NCBI GenBank assembly: GCA_964057225.1
Contig: OZ059895.1
Span: 5,766,001-5,830,000, forward strand
Length of the DNA: 64,000 nt
Source of the DNA: Auanema rhodensis
Taxonomy: Eukaryota; Nematoda; Chromadorea; Rhabditida; Rhabditidae
Direction: 5' to 3'
The notes beneath the pieces were generated by a model. That model saw only the letters and a list, made by a program, of their open reading frames with translations, did not search any database and was not told the DNA's origin. The position numbers and the translations under genes are program-made. This document shows positions 53,843 through 64,000 of the stretch, one piece after another. Within the stretch, counting starts at the first letter, position 1. The number at the start of each line of letters is the position of its first letter.

Positions 53843-55133
53843 ATTTAGGTTGGTCTCTTTTGTTGACAAAAAAATTATGAGCTTTCTTTTCAGCCTTTCA
53901 TCATTGCAATAGTTTCCATACGAGGCGATTCCCATTCTTGTCACTTTAATTCTAAGGTTTTAGCTGATGCTTCTTTGTATTAATCTTGTATGGGTAAGGG
54001 ATGATTATTAATTACGCATTAGTTTTTCCGTTTATGACCTTTATGACCAAGTACAAATGATTTCCTCATACTGAGAGAGCAACACCGGTACCATGTTCAA
54101 TATCTTTGTTGCTTTCACCCTTGTAAAATTCAAGAAAGTCGTATATTATCATCGACCATTCTTTGAATCTTCCCCACATTGCGTTGCGGGACCATTTTAT
54201 TAAAATTTAAATATATATATATATACATAATTATATGCTATTAAGGAATGAATGTGATAATTAATTTGAATAATAAATAGATATATTTCACTATAAATGT
54301 GGCTTTCTATAGTTGAGTGCTGATTCGGAGCATGTGTTCAAACAGGAATGTTTTTCCAAATTTTTTGATCGTTGTCAAGAATATGAAAAAAGAACATTCA
54401 TCTTGGGCTGGAGAGTAGAACTAGTTTTTTATTGAAATGCAACATTGATCTTTACAGTGTATTGCTAGTAACTTTCCAATTGTCAAATATATCAGTTTTT
54501 GGAATCGCATCAAAAGCTTAAAATACTAATAACGTAATAGATAACTTGTGTTTTTAGTCGGGCAACCACTGGCCAAAGCTTAAAACCAATACCAATGTTC
54601 AGATAACAGAAATTCATAACTTTTGAAAACATGCGGAGCTTGATTGGTGTAATTTATTCGATTACTTTGATATAAATCTTTTTAAAGATTTGAAGATTCA
54701 TAGATATTTAGATCAAACATTATGCAATGAGTTTACGCTCAATTATTATAATAGATAATATCCAGTTTAGTGTGAAAAAGCTTGAATTACCCACAGAGAA
54801 GATAGAATTAGAAACTTACATTAATAGTGTATTAGACAATAAGACTTTATCCTTGGCACAATACTTTACATCTTGAGAAGAACAATCTTTAAATGCTAGT
54901 TGGATAACTTTATAACCGTGGATAAGTCTAGATAAGGAATCATTTTTTTAACATAACATACCGAGAATATGTTATGGTAATAGTGACGTCAAACCAGAAG
55001 GATCATGTTTCAAATGTCACAACACGAAAAGTGCGCAAGCGTCACGTGCGGGCGCATCTTGCTGTCGTACTTCGCCTCAGACGGAGGGCTTGAAGCTGCT
55101 CCTGCAAGCTTTCTGATATTGGATAATTTTATT
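53843..55133. other. Intergenic region with a GC-rich, motif-dense proximal promoter
   Basis: Mostly AT-rich with no gene. The last 150 bp change character: TGACGTCA (CRE-like) at 54984-54991, CACGTG (E-box) at 55043-55048, and GC-rich sequence to about 55110. This suggests the core promoter of the next gene. An in-frame ATG at 55005 could extend that protein by 43 residues. Confidence 0.45.
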
Positions 55134-56345
55134 ATGGAGCCACATTTAACTCGTGATGATATTAACCGATTTCGTGGTCTTAATATGGAACATGGCTTCA
55201 TTAAATCTATTGTGAAAAATCAAATTGATCGGTAAGTTTGCGTTGTTTTTACGTGACATGTGACTGTGAAAGTTTTTATTTTGTATTGCTTTAGAGATGA
55301 ATATCATAAAGTTATGGAAGAAAGAAAGAAAGAAGTTAAGCAAAAAATGAAGGATGGTATGTATTTTTTCGTATGCTTCTTCGTTCATATAGTATATTAA
55401 GAGAGATTAGCTTCGCTTCGCCCGACAGGCAGCCGGACTCAACAAACAGGAGGCATGAAACTATATGTACCACCACATTTGAGGGATAATGTAAATAAAT
55501 CGAATCACCCTATGAATGGCGAAAGAAAATATATCCCACCACAACTCAGGGATAACAATAGTTCGCAGCCAATTTCAAAACCGAAAAATGACGTAAGTTC
55601 TACCCATCGATAACTTTGTCAATATATCATAACCAACCTTAAAACTTTCTTGGACTAATTTTTTTTTGAAGATACGTCTGAATATGATTAATTCCAAGAT
55701 CTTACTTTTTGAGGACGTATTCAAATTAATGAGGGTGTAAAAAACAAAAAAGTATAAGTAAATTTTGTCAATGAGAAATTTTAATCTGTCCTTATTAATA
55801 GAACAATATGTATTGAAATCTTAAAAAAATTTAGATTAATCAGTAATTAATTTTAGCGGGGAACTTGTGCGGCAGTAATTAGCGAAGTAGAAGAACACAC
55901 AATAAGGGAAAAGGTAGTATAGTTTTGTTTAGTTTTAAAATATGTCTTTTGCGATTTTACAGGTTCGTAATAGTATAAAGGGTAGACTGGAAGATATTGA
56001 TAACATAACAGTGAAGAAATCACTTGGAGGTACCTTCATTTCTCTATTAGTATTTAGAATATTATATTCTTTATAGGAACAGTTGCTTCATCTGAGCCAC
56101 TATTTATTTTGAATTTGAAAGATACAGAAGGCAAAAGTGTGGAAGTAGCTGTTATGAATGTGCGTTATACGATAATGTGAAGATCATAAAATTATTTTCA
56201 GACCGATAATGCTGCGAGATTAGCTAAAGAATTAGGAAGAAAATATGGGTTCACTGACGATCAGTGTCGTATGTTACGGTTAACGTTAGATCATGAATTA
56301 GAGAAAAGGCTAAAAAGTATGTTTTATTCTGAAGTATCTAATTAA
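55134..56345 (+). CDS. UPF0561 family protein (C2orf68 homologue)
   Basis: Small protein of unknown function. Exons begin at 55134 and continue through short introns to about 56345. The N-terminal signature GLNMEHGFIKSIVKNQIDRD, followed by a basic helix, is that of UPF0561. Two repeats of the form YVPPHLRDN and YIPPQLRDN follow. The C-terminal region has SEPLFILNLKDTEGKSVEV, then LAKELGRKYGFT and a final charged helix, resembling a ubiquitin-like/C-terminal family domain. The 3' end is uncertain: a GTATGT donor near 56318 could splice to an acceptor at about 56350 and change the last few residues. An upstream ATG at 55005 is in frame. Confidence 0.65.
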
Positions 56346-56553
56346 TACAGCATCGTTTAGAATCAGAAACAATTGAACAATCGTAGCAAAATATTACTTT
56401 AGAAGAATTGTCTATTAAATGACGTCCATTATTATGAGTTCCGCTAGCTAGGTCGTACATAGAAATCAATTCCAAGTTGCAAGATGTTCTCAGAATCTCT
56501 ATGGAATCGGGTTTCATTTGATTTTTCCTTAACAATTCTCTTAAGTTCCGCAT
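56338..56553 (-). CDS. Possible small minus-strand gene, frame uncertain
   Basis: A 71-codon frame runs from 56553 to 56338. A second frame starts upstream at about 56582 and encodes a more protein-like basic helix (FNAELKRIVKEKSNETRF) that stops after about 46 codons. A 47-bp GT-AG interval can be placed after that frame, but the joined frame stops quickly. The basic helix faintly recalls small histone-fold proteins such as CENP-W, which is a guess. It lies tail-to-tail with the UPF0561 gene. Confidence 0.25.
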   Translation of the reverse strand: MRNLRELLRKNQMKPDSIEILRTSCNLELISMYDLASGTHNNGRHLIDNSSKVIFCYDCSIVSDSKRCCIN

Positions 56554-56582
56554 TGAAGGCGCGTTTTTTAAAATTTTGCATA

Positions 56583-57377
56583 GTTCTTTTAGAAATTCTT
56601 TATTTTAAAATTGAATTATGAGCAGAAATTCTATTACCTTCTTTTATTTTATTTCTATTTCTATTGTTTTTTTTCATTAACCACATTGATATTTAAACTA
56701 TCTTTGACATAGATTCATTAATACATCTCTAGTTAAGATGGCTATTAAGGCGCATTCGGAAAACAAGGTCTCTTATGAGCATAAATTCGAAAAAAACTGT
56801 GATTTGTGAAATTAAGGGTTTTTGCGATCTTGGGGTTCATTCAATAAACACCTCGATTTTCTACGTTAATGATTTTGTAGTGTAGATTATTATTTGTAAA
56901 AATTGTTTTTAATGTTACACATGTTTATTAATGAATAGATATCTAAACTTCTTAGTAATCAATTATTTCCTGTTATCATTTTTCAATACATCAGTAACTA
57001 CTTAGCCTATGGGTTTTAGTAGCACAAAACTTATTAGGTAAGTTCAAAACTTAAATATTTTCACTTTACATTTTATTCTTCTTTCAGACATCTTTGTGCA
57101 GTTAATTATAATTGGAATTACAGTAAACTTATGAAACATTTGTTTTATTTAAGATGAGATAAAATTAAATCACGGAAATTTATTTTATATTGTTGAAAGT
57201 TTTTGTTTTGTTTTTCTTTCTTTTCTTTATAAAATTGTTTTTCATTGGCTAAAAAATATATTTGTATATATGAATAAACCATTACACATTGTAATTTTTG
57301 TTATTTATTTTATACGTTTTGTGAACGAAATATATGGTTAGAATGGGATATAAATATCAAATTTGCCATGTTTTTAG
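56583..57377. other. Intergenic region before MTG2
   Basis: AT-rich; no coding or structured element found. TTTTTAG at its end (57371-57377) is 1 nt before the MTG2 ATG and is a candidate trans-splice acceptor. Confidence 0.45.
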
Positions 57378-57378
57378 C

Positions 57379-59385
57379 ATGGTTGGCATCCAAAGTCAAC
57401 GACGATGGATAACAAAAGCAGTCGGATTATCAAAACTTCCAGTTCTACCAACAAAAGCTAGAGCAGATGGTGAAGTTAGTTAATGTCTGAAAAAAATTGA
57501 AGTTTGCTCAGCTTTGCGTTCCTATTCTTTGAAGAGAGAAGGGGATAATAAGGAAAATAATGAATGTTTTGTTTTAGGCAGCATCATTTGTGGATTACCG
57601 ACGAATCAAATGTATTGCGGGAAGTGGAGGTGATGGAATGGTCTCATTTTTTCGGTTGTTGATTAGTTCATACATAAAATTTATCAATTTTATTTAGCGG
57701 TTATCGCAATCCTTTTGGTGGGCCAGACGGCGGAGATGGTGGACATGGTGGGCATGTGACATTTAAAGGTACAAAAAGAAATACTTAAAGTACACAAAAC
57801 AAAAAAGTTGTAGCTAGTCGAAAAGTAAAAGATTTATCGCATCTTACTACAATAATTCGAGCGAAAAATGGAGAGTTTGGTGGTTCAAAGTCGTGTCACG
57901 GTAAATCAGCGGTCCATCTCGAGGTACTTCTAATTTTTTTTATAACAACGTCTCATCCTAAGTGTTTTATAGATTCCTGTTCCTTTAGGGACAACTTTTA
58001 ACTCTATAGCTTCCGGAGAAGCGGTATTTGATTTGCCAAAACAAGATGAAGTAAAAACTGTTTTTGGTTATTTTGCACCTTGAATTTACAGATCTTTGTA
58101 GCAGCTCGAGGAGGTGCTGGTGGCCGTGGAAATCAATTCTATGTATCTAACGAAGTTCGAAAGCCTTTCAAAGCAGAACGAGGTGGCCGTGGAGAAGAAG
58201 TAATTTTTTTGAATTTTTTACTTTTTATGGAGTTAGGAATCAGTCTATTTTTTTGCAGTATAAATTAGATATTGTTTTAAAAACATGCTTTGGACAACAT
58301 TGACAAAATATTTTAGATATGTATTTTTCGAAATCAAAGATTTAGTTGTATTTTTAAAATTTTTCAGATAGCATATGATGTTGAAATGAGAGTTATAGCG
58401 ACCGCAGGTCTTGTTGGTTTTCCAAATGCTGGAAAATCGTGAGTGAAAGAAATATACCAAATGCATTTATTTCTACGTTTAGGTCCCTACTCCGAGCTAT
58501 ATCACGAGCCAAACCCAAAGTTGCTTCATATCCGTTTACGACCTTGAAACCACATGTTGGCATGGTGCACTACGAAGACTTCGAACAGGTCGCAGGTGAG
58601 AGCACTACAGACAGCCAGCATTGCAACGTGACACATGTGATGGGAAACATTGAATGAAACCATGTGTGTGACTGATTGTAGCTGTTTGGAGTAGTGTTTA
58701 TGCCAATTGCTCCTTATGATGGATGATTCCGAAGATTTCAGTGGCTGATATCCCGGGATTAATCGAGGATGCACATAAGAATGAGGGTCTAGGCATTTCA
58801 TTTCTGAGACATATTGAGCGATGCAGGTACCAGTGGTTTTAGCGTTCTGTAAAAGATCTTAGATCTGATAACATGATACTCCACTCGCACTCCATTACTC
58901 TCTCATATATTAATGAGATATGTAGATCCATGTTTCTTTCAATATATGGATGGTTTCATGTTGTATTAGTTAAGATTGAATTACTTTTTCATGATAAGCA
59001 TGATAATCTCTTAATTTAATAGGATGACAAGAAAGAATATTATCTTAATTTCAATTTCAGCTGCTTATTCTATGTAATTGACTTTACCCTACATGAATAT
59101 CTCGAACAATTTGAAGCTCTACGTTTTGAATTGAACCAATATCGTGAAGGATTGGATGTTCGGCAAAGTTGTATAGTTATTAATAAAATTGATCTCGATA
59201 AAGAAAATGTAAGTCCTTTATCGGATTGTTTTTTTTGTTATAAACAATTTGAAATGTTTTAGGTGAATAGAGAGAAAATCAGAAATTTATTTAACGGGTT
59301 ACCTTGTTTCTTCGTGTCAGCCAAATATGGTTATGGACTTACAGATTTGCTCATATATCTTAGAAATGTTCATGATTCCATCTGA
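57379..59385 (+). CDS. MTG2: Mitochondrial Obg-type GTPase (MTG2/GTPBP5)
   Basis: GTPase needed for maturation of the mitochondrial large ribosomal subunit. The start at 57379 follows TTTTTAG by 1 nt and gives a basic N-terminus ([15 protein letters not shown]) that suits a mitochondrial presequence. The Obg fold is clear: [28 protein letters not shown], and [16 protein letters not shown] glycine-rich strands. The GTPase domain has G1 [11 protein letters not shown] (about 58415), a TTLKPHVG switch, G3 [10 protein letters not shown] (58745), G4 NKID (59180) and G5 [10 protein letters not shown], ending at TGA 59383. All catalytic motifs are intact. Exons are short, but one intron (about 58594-58739) is longer than usual. 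Confidence 0.92.
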
Positions 59386-60100
59386 AAAAAGAAGTTTATA
59401 CTGCTGCATATTCTTACAAGAGTTTCGTCCACCGATTTAAATGAATATCGACAACGAAAGTTGCAACAAGTGAGCTGTCATGGAAGTGTGTATGAATAAA
59501 GAGAATAATATATTACTGTCGTTAGATTCCTTTTGTTTCCTGTGCTGTGATTGATCTCTCTTAAATTTCATCCTGTTCCCTCGACTTCTAAATCGAATCT
59601 CTGTTATGTGAACATATTAATGAGTTTGCAGGAAAGAAAGAAGATGACACCGACATACATGTGTCCCAAACAGAATAAGAGAGAAAGAGAATGGTAAAGG
59701 CATTCAAAGTGATTGAGTTAAACGTAAGCATAACTAATCAGTCAACCGTTTTCATTCTTCACTTGGATCCTATGTTGTTCTCTTCTAAATGTGCTCAACA
59801 AAGATTAATCTCCCATTCGTTTTCTCTCATTGAAATGGTAGTACATAATGTATTGAGATTGACGGAACATTTAAAACCTGCATATTGTCTGAATTGATTG
59901 AGTAAAGACTGTATATCTCATTAAACATTAAATATTCCGACTCATTCATTGGATACATAAGCATTAACTGTTTATATAATTGATATAGTAAAACAGATCG
60001 TTAAAACTGATTCGGCATACCCATATGCGAATGAGTATCTATTGATTTGAAGTCAATGAAAACGTTCTTTATTCGTTTCATTGTTTAATGATAGAAAATC
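59386..60100. other. Gene-poor region after MTG2
   Basis: A 68-codon frame at 59691-59897 has no features of note. No gene can be supported. Confidence 0.4.
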
Positions 60101-60382
60101 ATGTTTTCAATTGAATATACAGAAAGAATTGAACCAGACTTACGATATAAATTAAAATATTTACTATTAGACGAGAATCTTAGATATAGTTATTTTAATC
60201 CGAAACTATATATGAGATATGTACTCATAGTCAACAACTCTAATGGGCTTTTCATAAACAATTTGATTTGTTTTTCGTTTCTGTGCATTGCATGTTTCTT
60301 AATTACAGTTCCCAAGTTGATTCATTTAATTCATAAACAAAATTTTGATGACCAGCTGGGGTCAGTGATGAATTCAATATAA
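60101..60382 (+). CDS. Doubtful 93-codon frame with one hydrophobic segment
   Basis: Single open frame from ATG 60101 to TAA 60380. The N-terminus is charged and tyrosine-rich, and a hydrophobic stretch (LICFSFLCIACFLITVP) could span a membrane. The sequence is AT-rich and overlaps the flank of a better minus-strand candidate, so it may be chance. Confidence 0.2.
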   Translation: MFSIEYTERIEPDLRYKLKYLLLDENLRYSYFNPKLYMRYVLIVNNSNGLFINNLICFSFLCIACFLITVPKLIHLIHKQNFDDQLGSVMNSI

Positions 60383-60409
60383 GAAAGCTCATTCAAAACA
60401 ACATGTTGC

Positions 60410-60888
60410 TCAAATATCAAAAACTAACCATGAAAATACTGTTCGGATGATGAGTGCAAAGAGGGTACAAGCGGCTAGTAACAACAGTATTGTATATTTC
60501 TGACAGACAAACTAGCGGTTTCTTGGGCTAAAGAGCTTATTGCTTGATTGAGACGAACGGTTGTCACTTTTCTGATTTGCATATGCTCGGAGGTCGACTG
60601 GGAACGAGCTTGCTGAAGATAGATTAGCATGTTATTCAAACATATATCAAGGTCAATCCTAGCACTCTCTCTTTTTTTCTGTACCATTTGTGCCATTTCT
60701 GTCTGCTTCTTGTCTTCATGAGGCTGTCCTCATTGATGTCCTTCCGTCTGCCAGCTTTGCGCCCATGATTCGAACCGTATATCGAGAAAGCCAATTGATC
60801 TTTGTCGTCTCGACTTCATGTCAGATGCAGATCCCCCGCGTATGACAGATAAAGAGACCTACCGCGTATCAAATCCGACGTTGCTCAT
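60410..60888 (-). CDS. Coding-like GC-rich island, possibly a small tail-anchored coiled-coil protein
   Basis: On the minus strand, ATG 60888 opens a short exon to 60863 (GTAGGT donor). A second frame from 60813 runs into a third (KRESARIDLDICLNNMLIYL, then QQARSQSTSEHMQIRK, amphipathic helix). A fourth frame encodes a strong membrane helix (LLLLAACTLFALIIRTVFSW) ending at 60410. The frames can be joined by introns of 49, 47 and 68 bp in correct phase, the last with a good TTTGTCTGTCAG acceptor. The first two acceptors lack a pyrimidine tract, which is a serious weakness. GC content is well above the flanks. It could be a small tail-anchored trafficking protein, or a decayed gene. Confidence 0.4.
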
Positions 60889-62335
60889 CTTCTGTTCAGC
60901 TTGCTTTTCTAAGCATCTATAAAGGATATTCAAATTGAACAGACTGGTCATTGTAGTGAAAAACAAGCCGACAGATTTGACAAGATAGAGAGCTAACCTA
61001 GTATGCTTGTCATATTATACTCTTTGAGTTGTTTAAAAGTCATATATAAAATGTACTTAAAATAAAATGCATAACGACATGAGACAGATTTCTTGTAAGA
61101 TATATGCAACCGCTCATTTGTTTCAAAGATAGAAAATGAAGGAAACTCCAAAAATTGACATAAATGTCACGTGACCATCAATGCTAATATTATAATTTGA
61201 CCCTATGAAGTGATGCACATATCTAGATTGCATTTTCTACGGAACTTATCTACTAATCCATTTTATATAACATATCATATATACTTCAACTTTTGAATTA
61301 AAATCTGTTAAGTTTGTCAATGGGTCAGATTAAATTGGGATTAGACCATATTCTCCATAGAAGAATACACACACATACACAAACACGTCTTTAGAGAGCT
61401 GTAAATGTCAGAATATGATGATTTGTCTTGATAAGGCTTGCTTGTCTCATCTTTCTCGGCTAATCATTCCTCGATTATTATCATATGTCTAAGTAATTTG
61501 TTTATACGAGTCATTGTTATCTATTCATCTGACCCTTACTTTCCTTGGCTGGCAGAGAGGCCAGTGATCCTGTTGTATGTTTGTGTGTATATGCCTGTGT
61601 GGCCTGGCTGTCTTACCTGACTTTGGTCACAAAGATAACGGATGTAAATATGTATACAAGTGAAGCATCATTGAGATGTATGTCCAAGTTGATCAACCAA
61701 ACTATAAGTATAATTGCCGTTTTTTATACATATTGTTAAATTCGTTGGCAAGATTATTTCCCTGATGATGAGACAACATCCGATTGCTAGGGTCTGACTT
61801 CCTAAAATCGTTTTTGACGTGTCCGACGTGTCTCATCTCCATTGAGAATTGGTTAGAAAACCCTAGAATTTGTTCTCTCGTAACTTGATAAATGACTTAA
61901 CAACGACAAGCAAAACTAAAAAAAGGTTTTTGTTTTAAAACCCAAAGAACTATTTATATAATTCATATAATATTATAAATTTTGAAAAATAAGTATAAAG
62001 TTTATAAAAATAGATAAAAAGTTTTCTTTAGAAGCATACTGTATATCAAAATTTTCATGTGTTTCTGTCCTCATACATAAACTTTATTATTTTCTTTTCA
62101 TGGTGATACATTTCAGCATAATAGCGAAGAGAGCACATTTACCTAGCAAGATTTCTCGAATTCTGATTCTTGCTTAAAAACCATTTGCTGAGTACTTGAA
62201 ATAGCCACAAGTTGCCTCACAACCCGACCCCAAAGCTACTCCCCAGTGAATAAAAGGATCGGCAGCCGAGTTGATAAATGAGTCAAGTTGGAAAGTTGCT
62301 TAGAGAGCTCATATATCAGCTAATCGATGTCAATT
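60889..62335. other. Gene-poor region
   Basis: AT-rich with short low-complexity frames only. No coding, RNA or repeat feature can be supported, apart from a CACGTG core near 61171. Confidence 0.4.
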
Positions 62336-63044
62336 CCCATGCTGAGCATAATTTCCTAAAATGCATCCTGACTTCTATATTACTGTTAAGAAACTTCAGA
62401 ACTCATGCACTATGACGGATGAGCTGTCTTACGGCCGCTGAGGTTGATTTGGTTTCCTCTTCAAAAAATGCTACCCATGCCAGCCAACTACGAAAACAGT
62501 CATGTAAAAAATCCCAAAAGGGTTTGCTATAGTTTTGATGCAATTTTTTTTTGGATTTTAAGATCATGATCAATTGATTTGCATTTCGAAGGCGATGAAA
62601 TGGCCAACCATAAGCTTTCAATGCCGGTGTCATAGTTGTGCACGTAAATTTATTGGTCCCATAACGAAAAGTGTTGCCATGTACATATGCTTTCATCTTT
62701 CCGCAACTGAGGCTAAATTCTTTAATATAAATCACATTTAATATCTGGTTTCCGCCTATTGGAATCATAGCATCTAAACATGAAACGAACCTCACGCACA
62801 TGTCTTTGCCGCATTTTCCAAATTTGAATATATCCCTTAAACAATCAAGAATCATGATCTCAATACTAACAAATGTGAGATTGGAACTACATGAATCTGG
62901 GTGATGTTATTCACTTTAATCGAAAAGATTTCGATGTATATGGTTATAATTATTTTCAAGAGATAAACATAAGAGGAGGAGGAGGAGGAGGAGGCACTAA
63001 TTCAGAAGTGAGGATAAATTTTAGGAGATTATGCTCAGCATGGG
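62336..63044. mobile_element. 709-bp element with 46-bp imperfect terminal inverted repeats
   Basis: The left end (62336-62381) and right end (62999-63044) are inverted copies. The outer 17 bp (CCCATGCTGAGCATAAT) match exactly, and about 40 of 46 match overall. The interior holds one 150-codon minus-strand frame. Size and structure suit a small DNA transposon or a non-autonomous derivative. I see no clear target-site duplication next to the ends, which lowers confidence. Confidence 0.5.
62403..62855 (-). CDS. 150-residue unknown protein inside the inverted-repeat element
   Basis: Uninterrupted frame from ATG 62855 to stop at 62403, unusually long for this AT-rich sequence and spliceless. It has several cysteines (MILDCLRDIF, KFTCTTMTPALK), a basic stretch (ILKSKKKLHQNYSK) and a tryptophan-rich C-terminal helix (FWDFLHDCFRSWLAWVAFF). 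I recognise no transposase catalytic motif or zinc finger. It may be a fragment of a transposon protein or an unrelated gene caught between repeats. Confidence 0.4.
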   Translation of the reverse strand: MILDCLRDIFKFGKCGKDMCVRFVSCLDAMIPIGGNQILNVIYIKEFSLSCGKMKAYVHGNTFRYGTNKFTCTTMTPALKAYGWPFHRLRNANQLIMILKSKKKLHQNYSKPFWDFLHDCFRSWLAWVAFFEEETKSTSAAVRQLIRHSA

Positions 63045-63507
63045 GCTGGGAGAATCAGTAAGCTACTAACATCTCAAGAATACAATATACAGACACGGAT
63101 TAACACAAAACATTTCTATCGAATTCACTTCAATGTTAATTATTTTCAAAATATATTTAGTAATATCATTTTCTTGTATTTTCCTGTTGCACTTCTTCCA
63201 GCCCTATAGTACAATTCGCTCCTGTTTCTTTCTTTCCCCCTCTTTTTCTCTCGTTCGCTTTCTCATTTTCGTTTTTCATTTATTCATTTTCTCTCCTTAA
63301 ACCCATGTATGTATAAGGAAGCTTTAACTTATCTACTGATGATAATGTAATTATGCCAACACAACCATTCTTTATTGCTTCAATGTCTCAGACTCTCTTC
63401 TCTGTTGACTACTTAGTTATCTAAGCTTCGTCTCCAATCCCCCACCCCCTACATGTTCCAAAGACAATTTTTTCATTTTCAAATACAAAGCATTCAATTC
63501 TCTCCCT

Positions 63508-63576
<69 letters not shown>

Positions 63577-64000
63577 CCAGATTTCTTTCAGTTCTTCTAC
63601 ATTTCCTTCATAGTTTTAAGAAATCTTTGTAAATTAAATTAAAGCTTCCTAGTTAGTTCCTAAGCTCTTATTTTTACATCAAAGTGCTTCGGAGTCGTTT
63701 GACCTTTCCGTTTTTCGTTTTTTCTTATGCCAACATTGAAATTTCCTTAAAGTTTTTTTGGTTGCTAGCAAAGTTAGGAAAAAAAAACTTTTTTTGTGGT
63801 TTCTGTTCAAACGCTTTTACATTCAACTACAGTATTCAAACATGGAATAGAGGCTAGATGATTAGAACATTACATGTCTTCTGTTGATGAGCATAGCTTT
63901 CTATAGAAGGAAGGGGGATTGAAGCTTAAATTTTGAAAAACTGAAATAGATACTGTTGTTTCAATAAAATGAAATGAAAGATCAAAAAAGAATAAAGAAG
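63045..64000. other. Pyrimidine-rich terminal region
   Basis: No gene is seen to the window end. A GAG-rich stretch lies just before the element (62974-62994), and a long CT array is at 63512-63574. The pattern resembles the large first intron or upstream region of the RhoGEF gene, so a gene may start beyond the window. Confidence 0.4.
63512..63574. repeat. (CT)n microsatellite
   Basis: About 63 bp of perfect CT repeat. Confidence 0.95.

Noticed and set aside
60745-60765. GGTTCGAATC on the minus strand resembling a tRNA B box
   Set aside because: No matching A box, acceptor stem or anticodon arm upstream; it lies within the coding-like island.

Overview
This 64 kb window looks like nuclear DNA from a nematode. 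The gene products are eukaryotic, most introns are very small (about 40-50 bp, ending TTTCAG or similar), and several start codons lie 0-10 nt after an intron-type acceptor that has no obvious upstream exon, as expected for spliced-leader trans-splicing. There is a worm-type seven-transmembrane chemoreceptor-like gene, and some same-strand genes are only 135-210 bp apart, like nematode operons. I cannot name the species or clade. All exon structures were read by eye from reading frame, splice sites and family resemblance.

Left part (1-10 kb): the 3' end of DNA polymerase epsilon catalytic subunit (+), a serpentine receptor (+), and on the minus strand PBDC1 followed 206 bp downstream by the FG nucleoporin NUP58. 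About 3.3 kb without a recognisable gene follows. Middle (10-40 kb): a large AKAP13/GEF-H1-like RhoGEF (+, 10669-25524) with a 5.8 kb first intron carrying CT/GA microsatellites; ceramide kinase (-, 26811-29929); two small unrecognised genes (+); the SIN3 co-repressor (-, 34575-39440); and a tiny spliced reading frame at 39799-40197.

Right part (40-64 kb): SCAPER, ataxin-10 and CC2D1/Lgd run head-to-tail on the plus strand with gaps of 159 and 133 bp, a good operon candidate. GOLPH3, a UPF0561-family protein and the mitochondrial Obg GTPase MTG2 follow. The last 4.6 kb is gene-poor but holds a GC-richer minus-strand coding-like island (60410-60888) and a 709 bp element with 46 bp inverted ends around a 150-codon frame (62336-63044).

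Most genes are conserved housekeeping functions (replication, nuclear pore, lipid kinase, chromatin, endosome/Golgi traffic, mitochondrial ribosome). The most notable points are a recent in-frame tandem duplication of an exon-intron-exon unit in CC2D1, the two operon candidates, the inverted-repeat element, a GC-rich structured island after CC2D1, and several small spliced genes that I cannot assign.
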